A DNA stretch of 64,000 nt from Blautia sp. (GTDB lineage: Bacteria > Bacillota > Clostridia > Lachnospirales > Lachnospiraceae), in assembly GCA_017475035.1 (NCBI GenBank), contig JAFVGK010000031.1:26375-90374 (forward strand). The letters run 5' to 3'. Below the pieces are notes generated by a model. It searched no databases, was not told where the DNA came from, and was given only the letters and a program-made list of their open reading frames with translations. The translations under genes and the position numbers were made by a program. Positions 25,591-33,199 of this stretch are shown here, piece by piece. Position 1 is the first letter of the stretch. Each line of letters opens with the position of its first letter.

Positions 25591-25613
25591 ATCGTCAGAG
25601 CTTTTTATCAGCG

Positions 25614-25628
25614 CAATTCAAAATGGAA
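25614..25628 (+). repeat. AATTCAAAATGGAA motif, intergenic copy
   Basis: The motif opens a 4-codon frame (MEIL) that stops before the AAGGAGG of the next gene. Confidence 0.55.
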
Positions 25629-25652
25629 ATCTTATAAGCAAGGAGGCAGAAG

Positions 25653-26240
25653 ATGGATGTTATCGCGAGTCGAAACAGTCAGATGTTCCATCGAACAAAC
25701 TGCACATATGTAAAGCGAATCCATAAGGAGAACCGAATACATCTGGATGACAGTGATATTTTGCTGCAGGGCTACAGTCCGTGCAGTGTATGCAGTATCG
25801 CGAACCGGGTTGCGAAAAAGTATCACAAGCGAAACCCCAGGATCTTCTGGGACAGAAAACATGACGGCGTCTGCATCAGGACGGATGACAGCTTCTGGCG
25901 GGCCAAGTTCAACAGCGAGCAGCGAAACTGGGTGCTGTATCACCAGAACAGCAAGGGCACCAAGTGCTTTGACAAAGTCGCGCCCGACGAGATCCTGATG
26001 CAGGGCGCATTTCACAAGCAGTCTGATTTCGGCGCAGTACCGTCGGACCAGTTCGACAGGATCTTTGAATACATCGGGAAACATGATCATTATCGGCGGA
26101 TCTGTGAGGACGACTACAGAAAGCTGCCGGCGAAAGATCGCAAGCGCGAGAAAAAGCGCCGTAAAAAGGCAGGACTCAGAAAAGTAAACAAGCTGTTTAA
26201 GCAGCTGGAAAAAGAGAAAGGAGCAAACAAACATGGATGA
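25653..26240 (+). CDS. Hypothetical protein with Ada-like His/Cys N-terminal domain
   Basis: 195 aa. The start (MFHRTNCTYVKRIHKENRIHL...LLQGYSPCSVCS) has the FHxxxCxYV...GYxPCxxC pattern of small Ada-like metal-binding domains also found at the ends of some nucleases. The middle is Trp-rich; the last 50 residues are very basic (KKRRKKAGLRKVNKLFKQ). Nucleic-acid contact is plausible but inferred. It overlaps the next gene by 8 bases. Confidence 0.7.
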   Translation: MDVIASRNSQMFHRTNCTYVKRIHKENRIHLDDSDILLQGYSPCSVCSIANRVAKKYHKRNPRIFWDRKHDGVCIRTDDSFWRAKFNSEQRNWVLYHQNSKGTKCFDKVAPDEILMQGAFHKQSDFGAVPSDQFDRIFEYIGKHDHYRRICEDDYRKLPAKDRKREKKRRKKAGLRKVNKLFKQLEKEKGANKHG

Positions 26241-27033
26241 AAGCATCAGAATCTACAGCCCGGGAACGCAGATCACCAGGGCACGGATGATCGCGGACAA
26301 CAGCATCTACGGACTGACTCAGGCGAGATTCGACCTGCCGGCGAGCGACAAGCGGAGGAAGCAGTCGCCGTGGAGAAGGAAGAGCAACATGGAGATCCTG
26401 AAGGATGTCTTTGACGAGCGGGAGGCTGAGATTCATGCCCTGTATCAGAAATATCCGTGGGCGGACATCCTGCGCAACTGGATCAATGCACTTCTGATCA
26501 TAGCATTATTTGCGAGCTTCGTGATCTGGGGTCTGAACATTCGGACCGAGCGGATTGCGGCGGATATGGCAGCCGTTGAGGTCGCCAAGGTCAATGCCGA
26601 ACATGAAGCGAAAGAGCTGGCCAGACAGCAGGAGTTGGAGGCCTTGGAGCGATCTCGGGAGGCCATTATGAAGAAGAATGCCAGGATCAAGGCGCAGGTG
26701 TTCTACGGGTCCAGGAACTTCGAGGAGAAATACGGCTATACAAAAGCGGACTTCCTGACGCTCGGGACCTGCATGGACAATCGCTGCGAGTTCTACGGCC
26801 TGGACCTGGAGACGGTGGCGAAGAAGGAGGGTTGGTGGGTCGGTTATTACGATTCGAATCCACCGATCGACAAATATTACCAGTGGGCGCTGGAGTCCGA
26901 GAAGGAACGCGTGGAGCAGGATGTCAAGGCGATCGGGACCGATTATATTTACACGAATTACACCGAGCGCGGTCTCTATCTGTCCAAGGAATTCAACAGC
27001 GACGCGCCATATACCTGGTGGCGGCACGAGTGA
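26233..27033 (+). CDS. Single-pass membrane protein with coiled coil
   Basis: 266 aa. The first 75 residues are basic; one membrane segment follows (NWINALLIIALFASFVIWGL), then a coiled coil (AVEVAKVNAEHEAKELARQQELEALERS) and a C-terminal domain with two Cys (LGTCMDNRCEFYGLD). The family is not known. It lies in the unit that leads to the integrase. Confidence 0.65.
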   Translation: MDESIRIYSPGTQITRARMIADNSIYGLTQARFDLPASDKRRKQSPWRRKSNMEILKDVFDEREAEIHALYQKYPWADILRNWINALLIIALFASFVIWGLNIRTERIAADMAAVEVAKVNAEHEAKELARQQELEALERSREAIMKKNARIKAQVFYGSRNFEEKYGYTKADFLTLGTCMDNRCEFYGLDLETVAKKEGWWVGYYDSNPPIDKYYQWALESEKERVEQDVKAIGTDYIYTNYTERGLYLSKEFNSDAPYTWWRHE

Positions 27034-27074
27034 TATTTTGCGGATGTGATACGGAGAGGAGGTGAGATGTTCGC

Positions 27075-27212
27075 ATGACCGATATACCGCTGACAAGAGA
27101 GGAACAGGACAGGGCCTTGAGAAGGCTCAGAGCAATCAAGAGATTTGTAGACGCGTATCTGGCCGAGGAAGCGGAGAGCCAGACGGAGAGAGAAGTGACG
27201 GACGATGGATAA
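27075..27212 (+). CDS. 45-residue charged helical protein
   Basis: ATG 27075 to TAA 27212, with AGAGGAGGTGAG about 9 nt upstream. The peptide is strongly charged (REEQDRALRRLRAIKRFVDAYLAEEAES). It overlaps the next gene start by 8 bases. Confidence 0.6.
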   Translation: MTDIPLTREEQDRALRRLRAIKRFVDAYLAEEAESQTEREVTDDG

Positions 27213-27477
27213 CTATGTGAAGGCGAGAATGCTGTATCTTTTATACAGTATGCTCGCCATGGAGGCGGCTGGAGACAGGCGTGATATTTACCGGATTGTA
27301 TTCGAGCCGCATGACGGGTTGCATCACAGCGGAACCTATGATGTGTATGCTAATCCGGAGGTCTGTGATATTCCGGACGAGGCGGAAGAACAAACAACAG
27401 ATGAAACAATTGAAACTACGAATGAAACGGCCGATGAGCCGGAATTGAAAGGAGAACATGACAATGGAATTTCTTAA
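27205..27477 (+). CDS. Small acidic hypothetical protein
   Basis: 90 aa. The first 45 residues are mixed; the end is a Thr- and Glu-rich low-complexity tail (EEQTTDETIETTNETADEPE). It overlaps both neighbours, as expected in a coupled operon. Function unknown. Confidence 0.6.
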   Translation: MDNYVKARMLYLLYSMLAMEAAGDRRDIYRIVFEPHDGLHHSGTYDVYANPEVCDIPDEAEEQTTDETIETTNETADEPELKGEHDNGIS

Positions 27478-28060
27478 GAAGATTATCGCATGGTTTAAGG
27501 CACTGATTTGCGGGCTTGAGGCGCTGGAGGAGAGCCCGGAGAAGATTGCAGCGGATCAGGCGGTGCTAACCGGGGCGGTGTCCTATACGAAGCCGCAGGA
27601 TCAGCAGCCGGTCGTGATCTATGAGGAGCGGGAGGAAGTGAAACCTGCGGAGGACGCGACGAATGGAATGGTTGAGGCTGAGGAGTTTGTTGAAATGACC
27701 GAGACTTTGAATCCCGAGCCGAGCTTTCAGTACTATAAGCTGAGCTATGTGATGGACCGTTACATCGAGTCCGTCGCGGGTGAGAAGGCGGTGAGTACCA
27801 TCAAGGGTTACCTCAGTATTCGGCGGAACTACTTCCTGGAACTGCAGGAAATGGGCGTCAATGAGATCGACGCGGTGTATGTGCAGGCTGCCCTGGATGA
27901 TGAGATGCGAAAAGGTCTGGCGCTGAAGACCGTCCAGAACGCCTATCGATTCCTGAAGAATGTGCTGGAGTATGCCTTCCAGGAGCATTGGATCCAGCGT
28001 CCGATCAACCTGGAGTATGTCAAGCCGACAATATTTGCCCAATTGAGGCCAGCGAAATGA
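27458..28060 (+). CDS. Stand-alone integrase core-binding (SAM-like) domain protein
   Basis: 200 aa. The N-terminal 95 residues are a hydrophobic patch (FLKKIIAWFKALICGLEAL) and an acidic linker. Residues of about 100-185 match the N-terminal core-binding domain of tyrosine integrases (VMDRYIESVAGEKAVSTIKGYLSIRRNYF...LKTVQNAYRFLKNVLEYAF). The next gene, the integrase, has the same domain with clear similarity (DRYIE, STIxGY, IRxNY, KTxxNA). No catalytic domain follows. ATGA overlap with the integrase implies coupled translation. It may compete for or share att DNA, or act as a directionality factor; both are inferred. Confidence 0.72.
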   Translation: MTMEFLKKIIAWFKALICGLEALEESPEKIAADQAVLTGAVSYTKPQDQQPVVIYEEREEVKPAEDATNGMVEAEEFVEMTETLNPEPSFQYYKLSYVMDRYIESVAGEKAVSTIKGYLSIRRNYFLELQEMGVNEIDAVYVQAALDDEMRKGLALKTVQNAYRFLKNVLEYAFQEHWIQRPINLEYVKPTIFAQLRPAK

Positions 28061-29100
28061 GACTGCCGAAACCTGAGAAACTTCCATCCGGCAACTGGCG
28101 GGTCAGGCTGCAGGTCGGCAAGGAGCGAAAGTCTTTCACTGCGGCCACGAAGAAGGAAGCGCTAGAGAAGGCGAAAAAGTTTTATGCCGGGATCGAAATG
28201 GAGAAGAGGATTCCTCTGACGGTCGGAAAAGCGATCGACCGGTATATCGAGGAGAAGGGCAAGGTTCTGTCTCCGTCTACGATTCAGGGATACAAGACGA
28301 TCCGTAAGAACTATCTGCAGTCTCTGATGAACATTAACATAATTGACCTGAAACAGAGTGATATTCAGGTTGCGGTCGGTGACGATGCTGTGGACGGCAA
28401 AAGCCCGAAGACGATTCGGAACGCGCACGGCTTGTTAGCGGCAGTACTTGACTTGTATCGGCCGGAATTTGTGCTGAAGACCAGATTGCCGCAGAAAAAG
28501 AAGTATACGGCTCGCATCCCCGGCGAAGAGGAGATGCAAAAGATATTGGCAGCTCTGAAGGGTGATCCTTATGAGCTGCCTATTCTTTTGGCGATCTGGC
28601 TCGGACTGCGTATGAGTGAGGTACGAGGTCTTCGCTACCGTGATATTTGCGACGGACGGGTTCACATCCACACGGCAATTGTGACTGGGCCGGACGGAGA
28701 TGTCGAGAAGGGGACGAAGACCGTTGCAGGTGATCGGTGGATCAAGCTGCCGGAGGAGATTGAGCAGCTGATCGATAAGGACAAAGTCGAGGCCAAGTCA
28801 GATGAGTTTATTGTCAAGGCGGCTCACAATACGATCTATAAAAACTTCATCCGAATCTGTGAGGTTGCCGGTGTTAAGCCCTGTCGCTTCCATGACCTGA
28901 GGCATTTTGCGGCGAGTGAATCCTTGGCTTTGGGTGTCCCGGACAAGTATTCCATGAAGCGTATGGGGCACCAGACCGACAATATGTTGAAGACAGTGTA
29001 CCAGCATACGCTGACAACCAAAGAGGACGAGTTTTCGGATCTTATTGACAAGAAAATGCGAGAATTGTATAATAGTGGACACGAAAGTGGTCACGAGTAG
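28057..29100 (+). CDS. int: Tyrosine integrase
   Basis: 347 aa from ATG 28057. Order: arm-binding domain (KLPSGNWRVRLQVGKERKSFTAATKKEAL), core-binding domain (KAIDRYIEEKG...STIQGYKTIRKNY), catalytic domain. Catalytic residues are visible: Arg in GLRMSEVRGLRY, a Lys in the following beta hairpin, HDLRHFAA, GHQ in MGHQTDNM and the nucleophile Tyr in VYQHTL. It recombines attP with the host attB. The candidate attP begins about 30 bases after the stop. The C terminus ends in a small repeat (SGHESGHE) whose DNA is similar to a repeat on the other side of attP. Confidence 0.95.
   Translation: MRLPKPEKLPSGNWRVRLQVGKERKSFTAATKKEALEKAKKFYAGIEMEKRIPLTVGKAIDRYIEEKGKVLSPSTIQGYKTIRKNYLQSLMNINIIDLKQSDIQVAVGDDAVDGKSPKTIRNAHGLLAAVLDLYRPEFVLKTRLPQKKKYTARIPGEEEMQKILAALKGDPYELPILLAIWLGLRMSEVRGLRYRDICDGRVHIHTAIVTGPDGDVEKGTKTVAGDRWIKLPEEIEQLIDKDKVEAKSDEFIVKAAHNTIYKNFIRICEVAGVKPCRFHDLRHFAASESLALGVPDKYSMKRMGHQTDNMLKTVYQHTLTTKEDEFSDLIDKKMRELYNSGHESGHE
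29075..29097 (+). repeat. Arm-type repeat, left copy
   Basis: 23 bp beginning GTGGACACGAAAGTGG, matching 29308-29330 at 19 of 23 positions in direct orientation. It lies in the last codons of int, 33 bp left of the putative att core. Paired direct repeats around a core are usual for integrase arm sites. Confidence 0.55.
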
Positions 29101-29129
29101 TGAAGAAGGTCAATGAATACTGGCCTATT

Positions 29130-29171
29130 GAGGGGTTCGTGACTCGGGTTCAACTCCCCTCATCTCCACCA
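29130..29171 (+). other. attP: Putative attP core matching a tmRNA (ssrA) 3' end
   Basis: The segment holds GGGTTCAACTCCC, the T-loop signature, followed by CATCTCCACCA. The last 11 bases fit a tRNA-type acceptor arm with CCA. The T at the position equivalent to 70 would make the G3-U70 pair of alanine-accepting tmRNA. The rest of a tRNA is absent, so it is a 3' fragment, the usual att design that restores the host gene on integration. Position right after int supports this. A plain tRNA gene as target is the alternative. Confidence 0.75.
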
Positions 29172-29205
29172 AATAAGTGGTTCCACAAGGGGCCTGTAAA
29201 ACTTG

Positions 29206-29248
29206 AAAAGCTCGTTAATCCTTAGTGATTGGCGGGCTTTTCTGTTTT
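29206..29248 (+). terminator. Terminator after attP
   Basis: AAAAGCTCGTTAATC (29206-29220) pairs with GATTGGCGGGCTTTT (29227-29241) with several G-U pairs. TCTGTTTTTC follows. Confidence 0.7.
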
Positions 29249-29307
29249 TCAGGAGAGAAATCAAAATGGAAAAACTGCATGGAAAAGTGCACACATGAGA
29301 TAAAAAA

Positions 29308-29330
29308 GTGGACATGAAAATGGACACGCG
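29308..29330 (+). repeat. Arm-type repeat, right copy
   Basis: Direct repeat of 29075-29097. It is followed by ATTTCGAG, as is a related GTGGACA...ATGGACA arrangement near 63109-63136. Confidence 0.5.
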
Positions 29331-29353
29331 ATTTCGAGAAGGAGGTGATATTT

Positions 29354-29491
29354 ATGAGGGACAAAAAGAGGATGGATCCAAATGAGATTGAGTTTATGTC
29401 AGATGAAGAACTGGCGGCGATGGAGTTCATGCTTCACGACATTGAGGAACATCCAGACCTCTACCCGGAGATTGAGCTTGTGCATTTCTAA
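29354..29491 (+). CDS. 45-residue acidic protein
   Basis: ATG 29354 to TAA 29491, with AAGGAGG 8 nt upstream. The sequence (NEIEFMSDEELAAMEFMLHDIEEHP) is acidic and helical. Function unknown. Confidence 0.65.
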   Translation: MRDKKRMDPNEIEFMSDEELAAMEFMLHDIEEHPDLYPEIELVHF

Positions 29492-29530
29492 AAATTTTGC
29501 ACATGAGTTAGATTAAACTAATTAAGGAGG

Positions 29531-30028
29531 ATGATAACAACCACCAATTTAAAAGATTACAGAATCCCGGAGATTACGGTCCGGATGTACGTCAAAGAGA
29601 TCGACGCGATGTATTCCAGAGAGCCTGTCACGAATACCTTTGAGATGGGCGAACTGCTTTGTCGGCAATTCCGAGACCTGGACCGTGAACAGATGATCGT
29701 GATGAACCTGGACGCACAGGGACGGCCGATCAGTTATTATGTGGCCGGCGTTGGCGGGACAAACGCGGTTCATTTCCCGATCACTAATGTATTCAAGACC
29801 GCGATTATTCAGAACGCGGTATCCATTGTGCTGTGCCACAATCATCCAGGCGGAAGGCTGGTTCCATCGAGCGAAGACCTTGACGCGACAAAAGAGTGCG
29901 TCCGGGTCGGTGAATTATTGGGTATCAGGCTGCTGGACCACTTCATCATCAGTCCGGATGATTACTACAGCATGCGTGAACGAAATCCAGAGCTATTTCA
30001 TTACAATAATAAAGGAGGAATTATTTGA
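29531..30028 (+). CDS. radC: RadC-like JAB/MPN-domain protein
   Basis: 165 aa. The metal site motif is complete: VLCHNHPGGRLVPSSEDLDATK, the HxH...S...D pattern of RadC (UPF0758) JAB domains, plus LDAQGRPISYYVAGVGG upstream. It lacks the N-terminal HhH part of chromosomal RadC. Such genes are frequent on mobile elements; the reaction is not established. AAGGAGG abuts ATG 29531 with no spacer, so the true start may be slightly downstream or non-standard. Confidence 0.85.
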   Translation: MITTTNLKDYRIPEITVRMYVKEIDAMYSREPVTNTFEMGELLCRQFRDLDREQMIVMNLDAQGRPISYYVAGVGGTNAVHFPITNVFKTAIIQNAVSIVLCHNHPGGRLVPSSEDLDATKECVRVGELLGIRLLDHFIISPDDYYSMRERNPELFHYNNKGGII

Positions 30029-30426
30029 GTAATAACATCAGATTATCGAAAAAATACGGTGTGAATCCATCGCTCGGCATCTGCTTTTGGTGCGGAGAGA
30101 ATAATGGAGAGATTATTCTGTTTGGCAAGATCGGCAAGGGTCAGGATGACCAGGAAGCTCCCAAGAGAGCTCTGACAGGTTATGATCCATGCTTCGAATG
30201 CCGGAAGAAGTGGGAGCTCGGGGTCGCAGTACTTGAGGCCAGCGAAGAACCGGTCTTTGAGAACCAGCCGGAAATTCAAAATGGAATTTATCCGACCGGC
30301 AGATGGAGTGTCGTCAAGGGAGAGGCAGCGGAACGGATCTTCCAGATTGACTCGGAAGAGAACAAAATCCTGCTGCTCGACAAAGAACTGTACGAAGAAA
30401 TCGGATTCGGCGGTGCTGAATGCTGA
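30025..30426 (+). CDS. Zinc-finger-like hypothetical protein
   Basis: 133 aa from TTG 30025, overlapping the RadC stop. Cys pairs at the start (GICFWCGE) and near residue 53 (YDPCFECRKKW) suggest one zinc site. It contains a GIYPTGRWSVV segment. The coding sequence also holds an exact copy of the AAATTCAAAATGGAA motif at 30272. A conserved phage protein of unknown role. Confidence 0.72.
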   Translation: MSNNIRLSKKYGVNPSLGICFWCGENNGEIILFGKIGKGQDDQEAPKRALTGYDPCFECRKKWELGVAVLEASEEPVFENQPEIQNGIYPTGRWSVVKGEAAERIFQIDSEENKILLLDKELYEEIGFGGAEC

Positions 30427-30740
30427 GATTCTTCCAGCAGATGTGCGAGGACACCGGATATTCGCCGCAGACAAGCTTCTGGGAGGATTTCTCAATCGCT
30501 GAGTACTACGGTTCGGATGCTATTTACGATACTTTCTTCAAAGCCATGCGTGAATGGCGTAAGAATCATGTTTATCTCACGGAACTTGTCATGATTCTGA
30601 ACTGGAAGATCTGGGCCTGGTATAAGCATGATCCTGAGCTGTCCAAAGTGTATCAGGCATTGTATGAGCAGGCCGACAAGTTCGCAATCGATAATCTTAA
30701 AGATGAAGAACTCGAATACTTTCTCAGGACGGTAGATTAA
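30420..30740 (+). CDS. Hypothetical protein
   Basis: 106 aa, alpha-helical and rich in aromatics (FLQQMCEDTGYSPQTSFWEDFSIAEYYG). It overlaps the previous gene by 7 bases. No family recognised. Confidence 0.65.
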   Translation: MLRFFQQMCEDTGYSPQTSFWEDFSIAEYYGSDAIYDTFFKAMREWRKNHVYLTELVMILNWKIWAWYKHDPELSKVYQALYEQADKFAIDNLKDEELEYFLRTVD

Positions 30741-30755
30741 GAAAGGAGAGCGAGC

Positions 30756-31031
30756 ATGAAACAAATCAAGCGCAACCTGGACGATGTAAACTCGGAATCC
30801 AGGTTCGACAAGGTCATACCGACAAGCGCTCAGGATGCCGGTGAACTTCAGATGCACAATACCGGATACAAGTATCTGGCGGTCGGATTCGATACAGCGA
30901 AAGGTCAGACACCGATGTTCGGGATGGATCCAGATATGGCGGTCGGCGTAGGCAGCTATCTGGTGAAACGCGGACTGCGGGCAGTGATCAACAACGGCTT
31001 TGTTCGCGGGGCCGGCAAACTGCACAAATAG
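30756..31031 (+). CDS. Hypothetical protein
   Basis: 91 aa, preceded by AAAGGAG. It shows a mixed Gly-rich C-terminal half (FGMDPDMAVGVGSYLVKRGLRAVINNGFVRG). No family recognised. It is the last gene before a promoter region. Confidence 0.65.
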   Translation: MKQIKRNLDDVNSESRFDKVIPTSAQDAGELQMHNTGYKYLAVGFDTAKGQTPMFGMDPDMAVGVGSYLVKRGLRAVINNGFVRGAGKLHK

Positions 31032-31097
31032 ATTTCAGGGCTGCAATAAAAATTCGGCATACACAGCTGAAAGGAATCTTGCAGATCTGAAAGAAAA

Positions 31098-31113
31098 GTT
31101 TCAAAGTTGAAAC
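31098..31113 (+). promoter_or_regulatory. Palindromic operator candidate
   Basis: GTTTCAA-AG-TTGAAAC is a perfect 7-bp inverted repeat, 18 bp upstream of a canonical -35 box. Its size and place suit a phage repressor or activator site. Confidence 0.5.
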
Positions 31114-31131
31114 AAGTGGTAACAAAGTGGC

Positions 31132-31160
31132 TTGACGAGTGAAAACACCTCAATTATACT
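31132..31160 (+). promoter_or_regulatory. Canonical sigma-70 promoter
   Basis: TTGACG (31132-31137), a 17-nt spacer, then TATACT (31155-31160). This is unlike the CTCGC elements and should be read by the host vegetative polymerase. It precedes an HTH-like gene. Confidence 0.8.
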
Positions 31161-31203
31161 GATCGTGCTGGCCAGCAATCTATATTTGATAAGGAGATTG
31201 CTG

Positions 31204-31518
31204 ATGATGAAAATCGGATTGACCGAACAGGAGAGGCTGTTGGAGCTGGTCCGGAGACGGATGGATCGCTTTGACGCAGTCGTGAACGAGCATCTAAGGG
31301 CTTACAACGAAACTACCAGATGCTTCGCGGAAAAGATCGGCTGTGATCCATCCAGTCTCTGGCGCTACCGGAACGATGTAAAGGCCTTCATGAGGATGCC
31401 CACATCGGTTCTGAGCGCGAGCCTGCGACTGATCAATGTTTCGAACGAGGACCTTCGTTATATTCTGGGGCTGCCAACGGGGAAGGCAGACGACTCCGGG
31501 AGGTCCGAGCATCGATGA
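31204..31518 (+). CDS. Small HTH-like protein
   Basis: 104 aa from ATG 31204 or 31207 (AAGGAG upstream). The middle reads ETTRCFAEKIGCDPSSLWRYRND, the look of a helix-turn-helix. It stands right after a sigma-70 promoter with a palindrome, so it may be a regulator with self-control. Its stop overlaps the next gene. Confidence 0.65.
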   Translation: MMKIGLTEQERLLELVRRRMDRFDAVVNEHLRAYNETTRCFAEKIGCDPSSLWRYRNDVKAFMRMPTSVLSASLRLINVSNEDLRYILGLPTGKADDSGRSEHR

Positions 31519-31832
31519 AAACTGAATACACACTGAGTAAGCATCGCTTTTACGAGCTGAAGCACTTCTGCCTTCAATATCCGGATTGGAAGAAGTTATA
31601 TTCTCTGAGCGACGGATGGCCGAAGGAGATCAGCAAAGGTGAAGGCGACACGACTTCAAGAGATGGGATCAAGCGCGGAGATCTGCGGCGTAACATTGAG
31701 CTTGTGGAGGAATGCGCTCGATTGGTCGGGAATGATATTCTTCGTTTCGTGACCGATGACAGCCTTGCCATGCCTTCTGACCGAATGTACGATTACAGAC
31801 GATTCTTCTGGGAGTTGAGCAGGAGACGGTGA
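31515..31832 (+). CDS. Conserved small phage protein (IELVEECA type)
   Basis: 105 aa. It follows a pattern seen widely in Clostridia phages and mobile elements: an aromatic start (FYELKHFCLQYPDWKKLY), a central RRNIELVEECARLVG helix and a C-terminal YDYRRFFWELSRRR. Such genes often lie next to regulators. No reaction is known. Confidence 0.75.
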   Translation: MKTEYTLSKHRFYELKHFCLQYPDWKKLYSLSDGWPKEISKGEGDTTSRDGIKRGDLRRNIELVEECARLVGNDILRFVTDDSLAMPSDRMYDYRRFFWELSRRR

Positions 31833-31839
31833 TATTCTG

Positions 31840-31865
31840 CTCGCGGATTTTTCATCTCCTTTAAT
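31840..31865 (+). promoter_or_regulatory. CTCGC-type promoter element 4
   Basis: CTCGCG, 14 nt, TTTAAT; GTGATATT lies just upstream. It lies 30 bases before the next start. Confidence 0.75.
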
Positions 31866-31895
31866 GGAACAATACTATTTGAGGAGGTTTATCCA

Positions 31896-32168
31896 ATGAA
31901 GAAGAAAATCAGTTATGAAGCGTACCAGGAAATGTTTCCCGAGAGAGTGAAGATCGAAGATCAGGTCACACATCTGCTTGAAAAAGATCTCAGGAATCGA
32001 TGGGATAGTATCTGGTGGCCAGGTACGACCAACGAAGAATTGAGAACCATTATCCGCATGGCGGAAGATCTGAGAGATTATATGGATTCAATTAGGGAGA
32101 AGTCGCAGGAGGCTTTTGACGAGGACGAAGAAGGAGACGCCATAGTAGTTATTGACGTAAAGGAATAA
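31896..32168 (+). CDS. Small acidic hypothetical protein
   Basis: 90 aa with GAGGAGG upstream. It is helical, with an acidic tail (SQEAFDEDEEGDAIVVIDVKE). It is the only gene between promoter element 4 and a terminator. Confidence 0.7.
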   Translation: MKKKISYEAYQEMFPERVKIEDQVTHLLEKDLRNRWDSIWWPGTTNEELRTIIRMAEDLRDYMDSIREKSQEAFDEDEEGDAIVVIDVKE

Positions 32169-32173
32169 GCAAA

Positions 32174-32210
32174 GAGACCGTTGAGAAATCAGCGGTCTTT
32201 TTATTTTTGA
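32174..32210 (+). terminator. Terminator of the CGTTGA/TCAGCG type
   Basis: AGACCGTTGA and TCAGCGGTCT pair around GAAA, and TTTTATTTTT follows. It shares its core with the terminators at 25554, 42243 and 42897. Confidence 0.88.
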
Positions 32211-32225
32211 AAGGAGAACTATGCA

Positions 32226-32690
32226 ATGACAGAACCACAAAATAAGAAGCTGAGCAAACCGATTGAGGACGGCGAGCAGCTGTTCAACACCATGATGACG
32301 TACAATTCTTTTCTGTTCGGCCGCAACTTCAACTGGGCGGAAAAAGGACTCGCCAGTGGCGAGGCTCGGAGTCTGCTCATCTCTATTGCCGAGGGTACGT
32401 GGCTTGATGGGGATTCGATTCTTCATGATCTAACAGAAAAATACGGCTCCGGCAGCAGTAAATCGGACGCTGACAAAGAATCTTCGGATATCATGAAGGA
32501 TCTTCTCAGCAAGATCGACACTCAGATTGATGGACTGCACGAGTATCTGTTTCAATTCAGATGGGAGCTTGAGACCGATCCAGATCTGCAGTGGAAACTC
32601 GGGATGAGCGAATATGACCTGGAGAAAATCCGGACAACAATAGAGCTCATCCGCTACAAGCATGAGAACACAAAAAAGCATTCAGTTTAA
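32226..32690 (+). CDS. Hypothetical protein
   Basis: 154 aa, ATG preceded by AAAGGAG. Alpha-helical, with a Ser-rich acidic middle (GSGSSKSDADKESSD). No membrane segment. It overlaps the next gene by 29 bases. Confidence 0.65.
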   Translation: MTEPQNKKLSKPIEDGEQLFNTMMTYNSFLFGRNFNWAEKGLASGEARSLLISIAEGTWLDGDSILHDLTEKYGSGSSKSDADKESSDIMKDLLSKIDTQIDGLHEYLFQFRWELETDPDLQWKLGMSEYDLEKIRTTIELIRYKHENTKKHSV

Positions 32691-32979
32691 AAACGGCAAC
32701 ATCAATCTGCGGATCCCGCGGGAGGACCTGGAGGACTTCAAGAAAGACCAGGTCCTCTATCTTTCGGAGCTGCTGAGCTGGAACAATTGTGACTTTATCG
32801 GAGAGACCTACTGCCTGAATAACTTCGAGACGGGCCACACAATCTATAACTGGTATATGGACTGCACTTATATTTTCCCGTGGCGAGAACTGGAAACACT
32901 GGCAGCAGGGAAGATGGTGAAGCTGTATGCAAGACCGGTAGAAGACTGGGAACTAGAGATCATCGAACGTGATATTTGA
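32662..32979 (+). CDS. Hypothetical protein
   Basis: 105 aa beginning in the end of the gene before. Rich in aromatic residues (ETGHTIYNWYMDCTYIFPWRELE). No family recognised. Confidence 0.6.
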   Translation: MRTQKSIQFKNGNINLRIPREDLEDFKKDQVLYLSELLSWNNCDFIGETYCLNNFETGHTIYNWYMDCTYIFPWRELETLAAGKMVKLYARPVEDWELEIIERDI

Positions 32980-32990
32980 AAGGAGCTAAC

Positions 32991-33182
32991 ATGGACTCGA
33001 TCACAGGAAATGATTTGATTCGAATTATACAGGAAAATCATCTGGAAGAATATCCTGTATATACCGGTTATGATGAGATCCGGTTTGAAGCGTCCGCCAA
33101 AGAAAATGAAGATGGTACCTTCGAGTACACGGATTATGTGGTGGACATTTATACCGGCGAAGTAAAGAAACACGACTATTAA
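32991..33182 (+). CDS. Small hypothetical protein
   Basis: 63 aa from ATG 32991, with GAAAGGAG upstream in a GTGATATTTGAAAGGAG leader of the recurring kind. Acidic, with a beta-type C terminus (EDGTFEYTDYVVDIYTGEVKK). Confidence 0.65.
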   Translation: MDSITGNDLIRIIQENHLEEYPVYTGYDEIRFEASAKENEDGTFEYTDYVVDIYTGEVKKHDY

Positions 33183-33199
33183 GAAAAGGAGAAAATATT

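Noticed and set aside
29130-29171. Functional tRNA gene
   Set aside because: Only the T-loop and acceptor end are present; it fits an att fragment rather than a tRNA.
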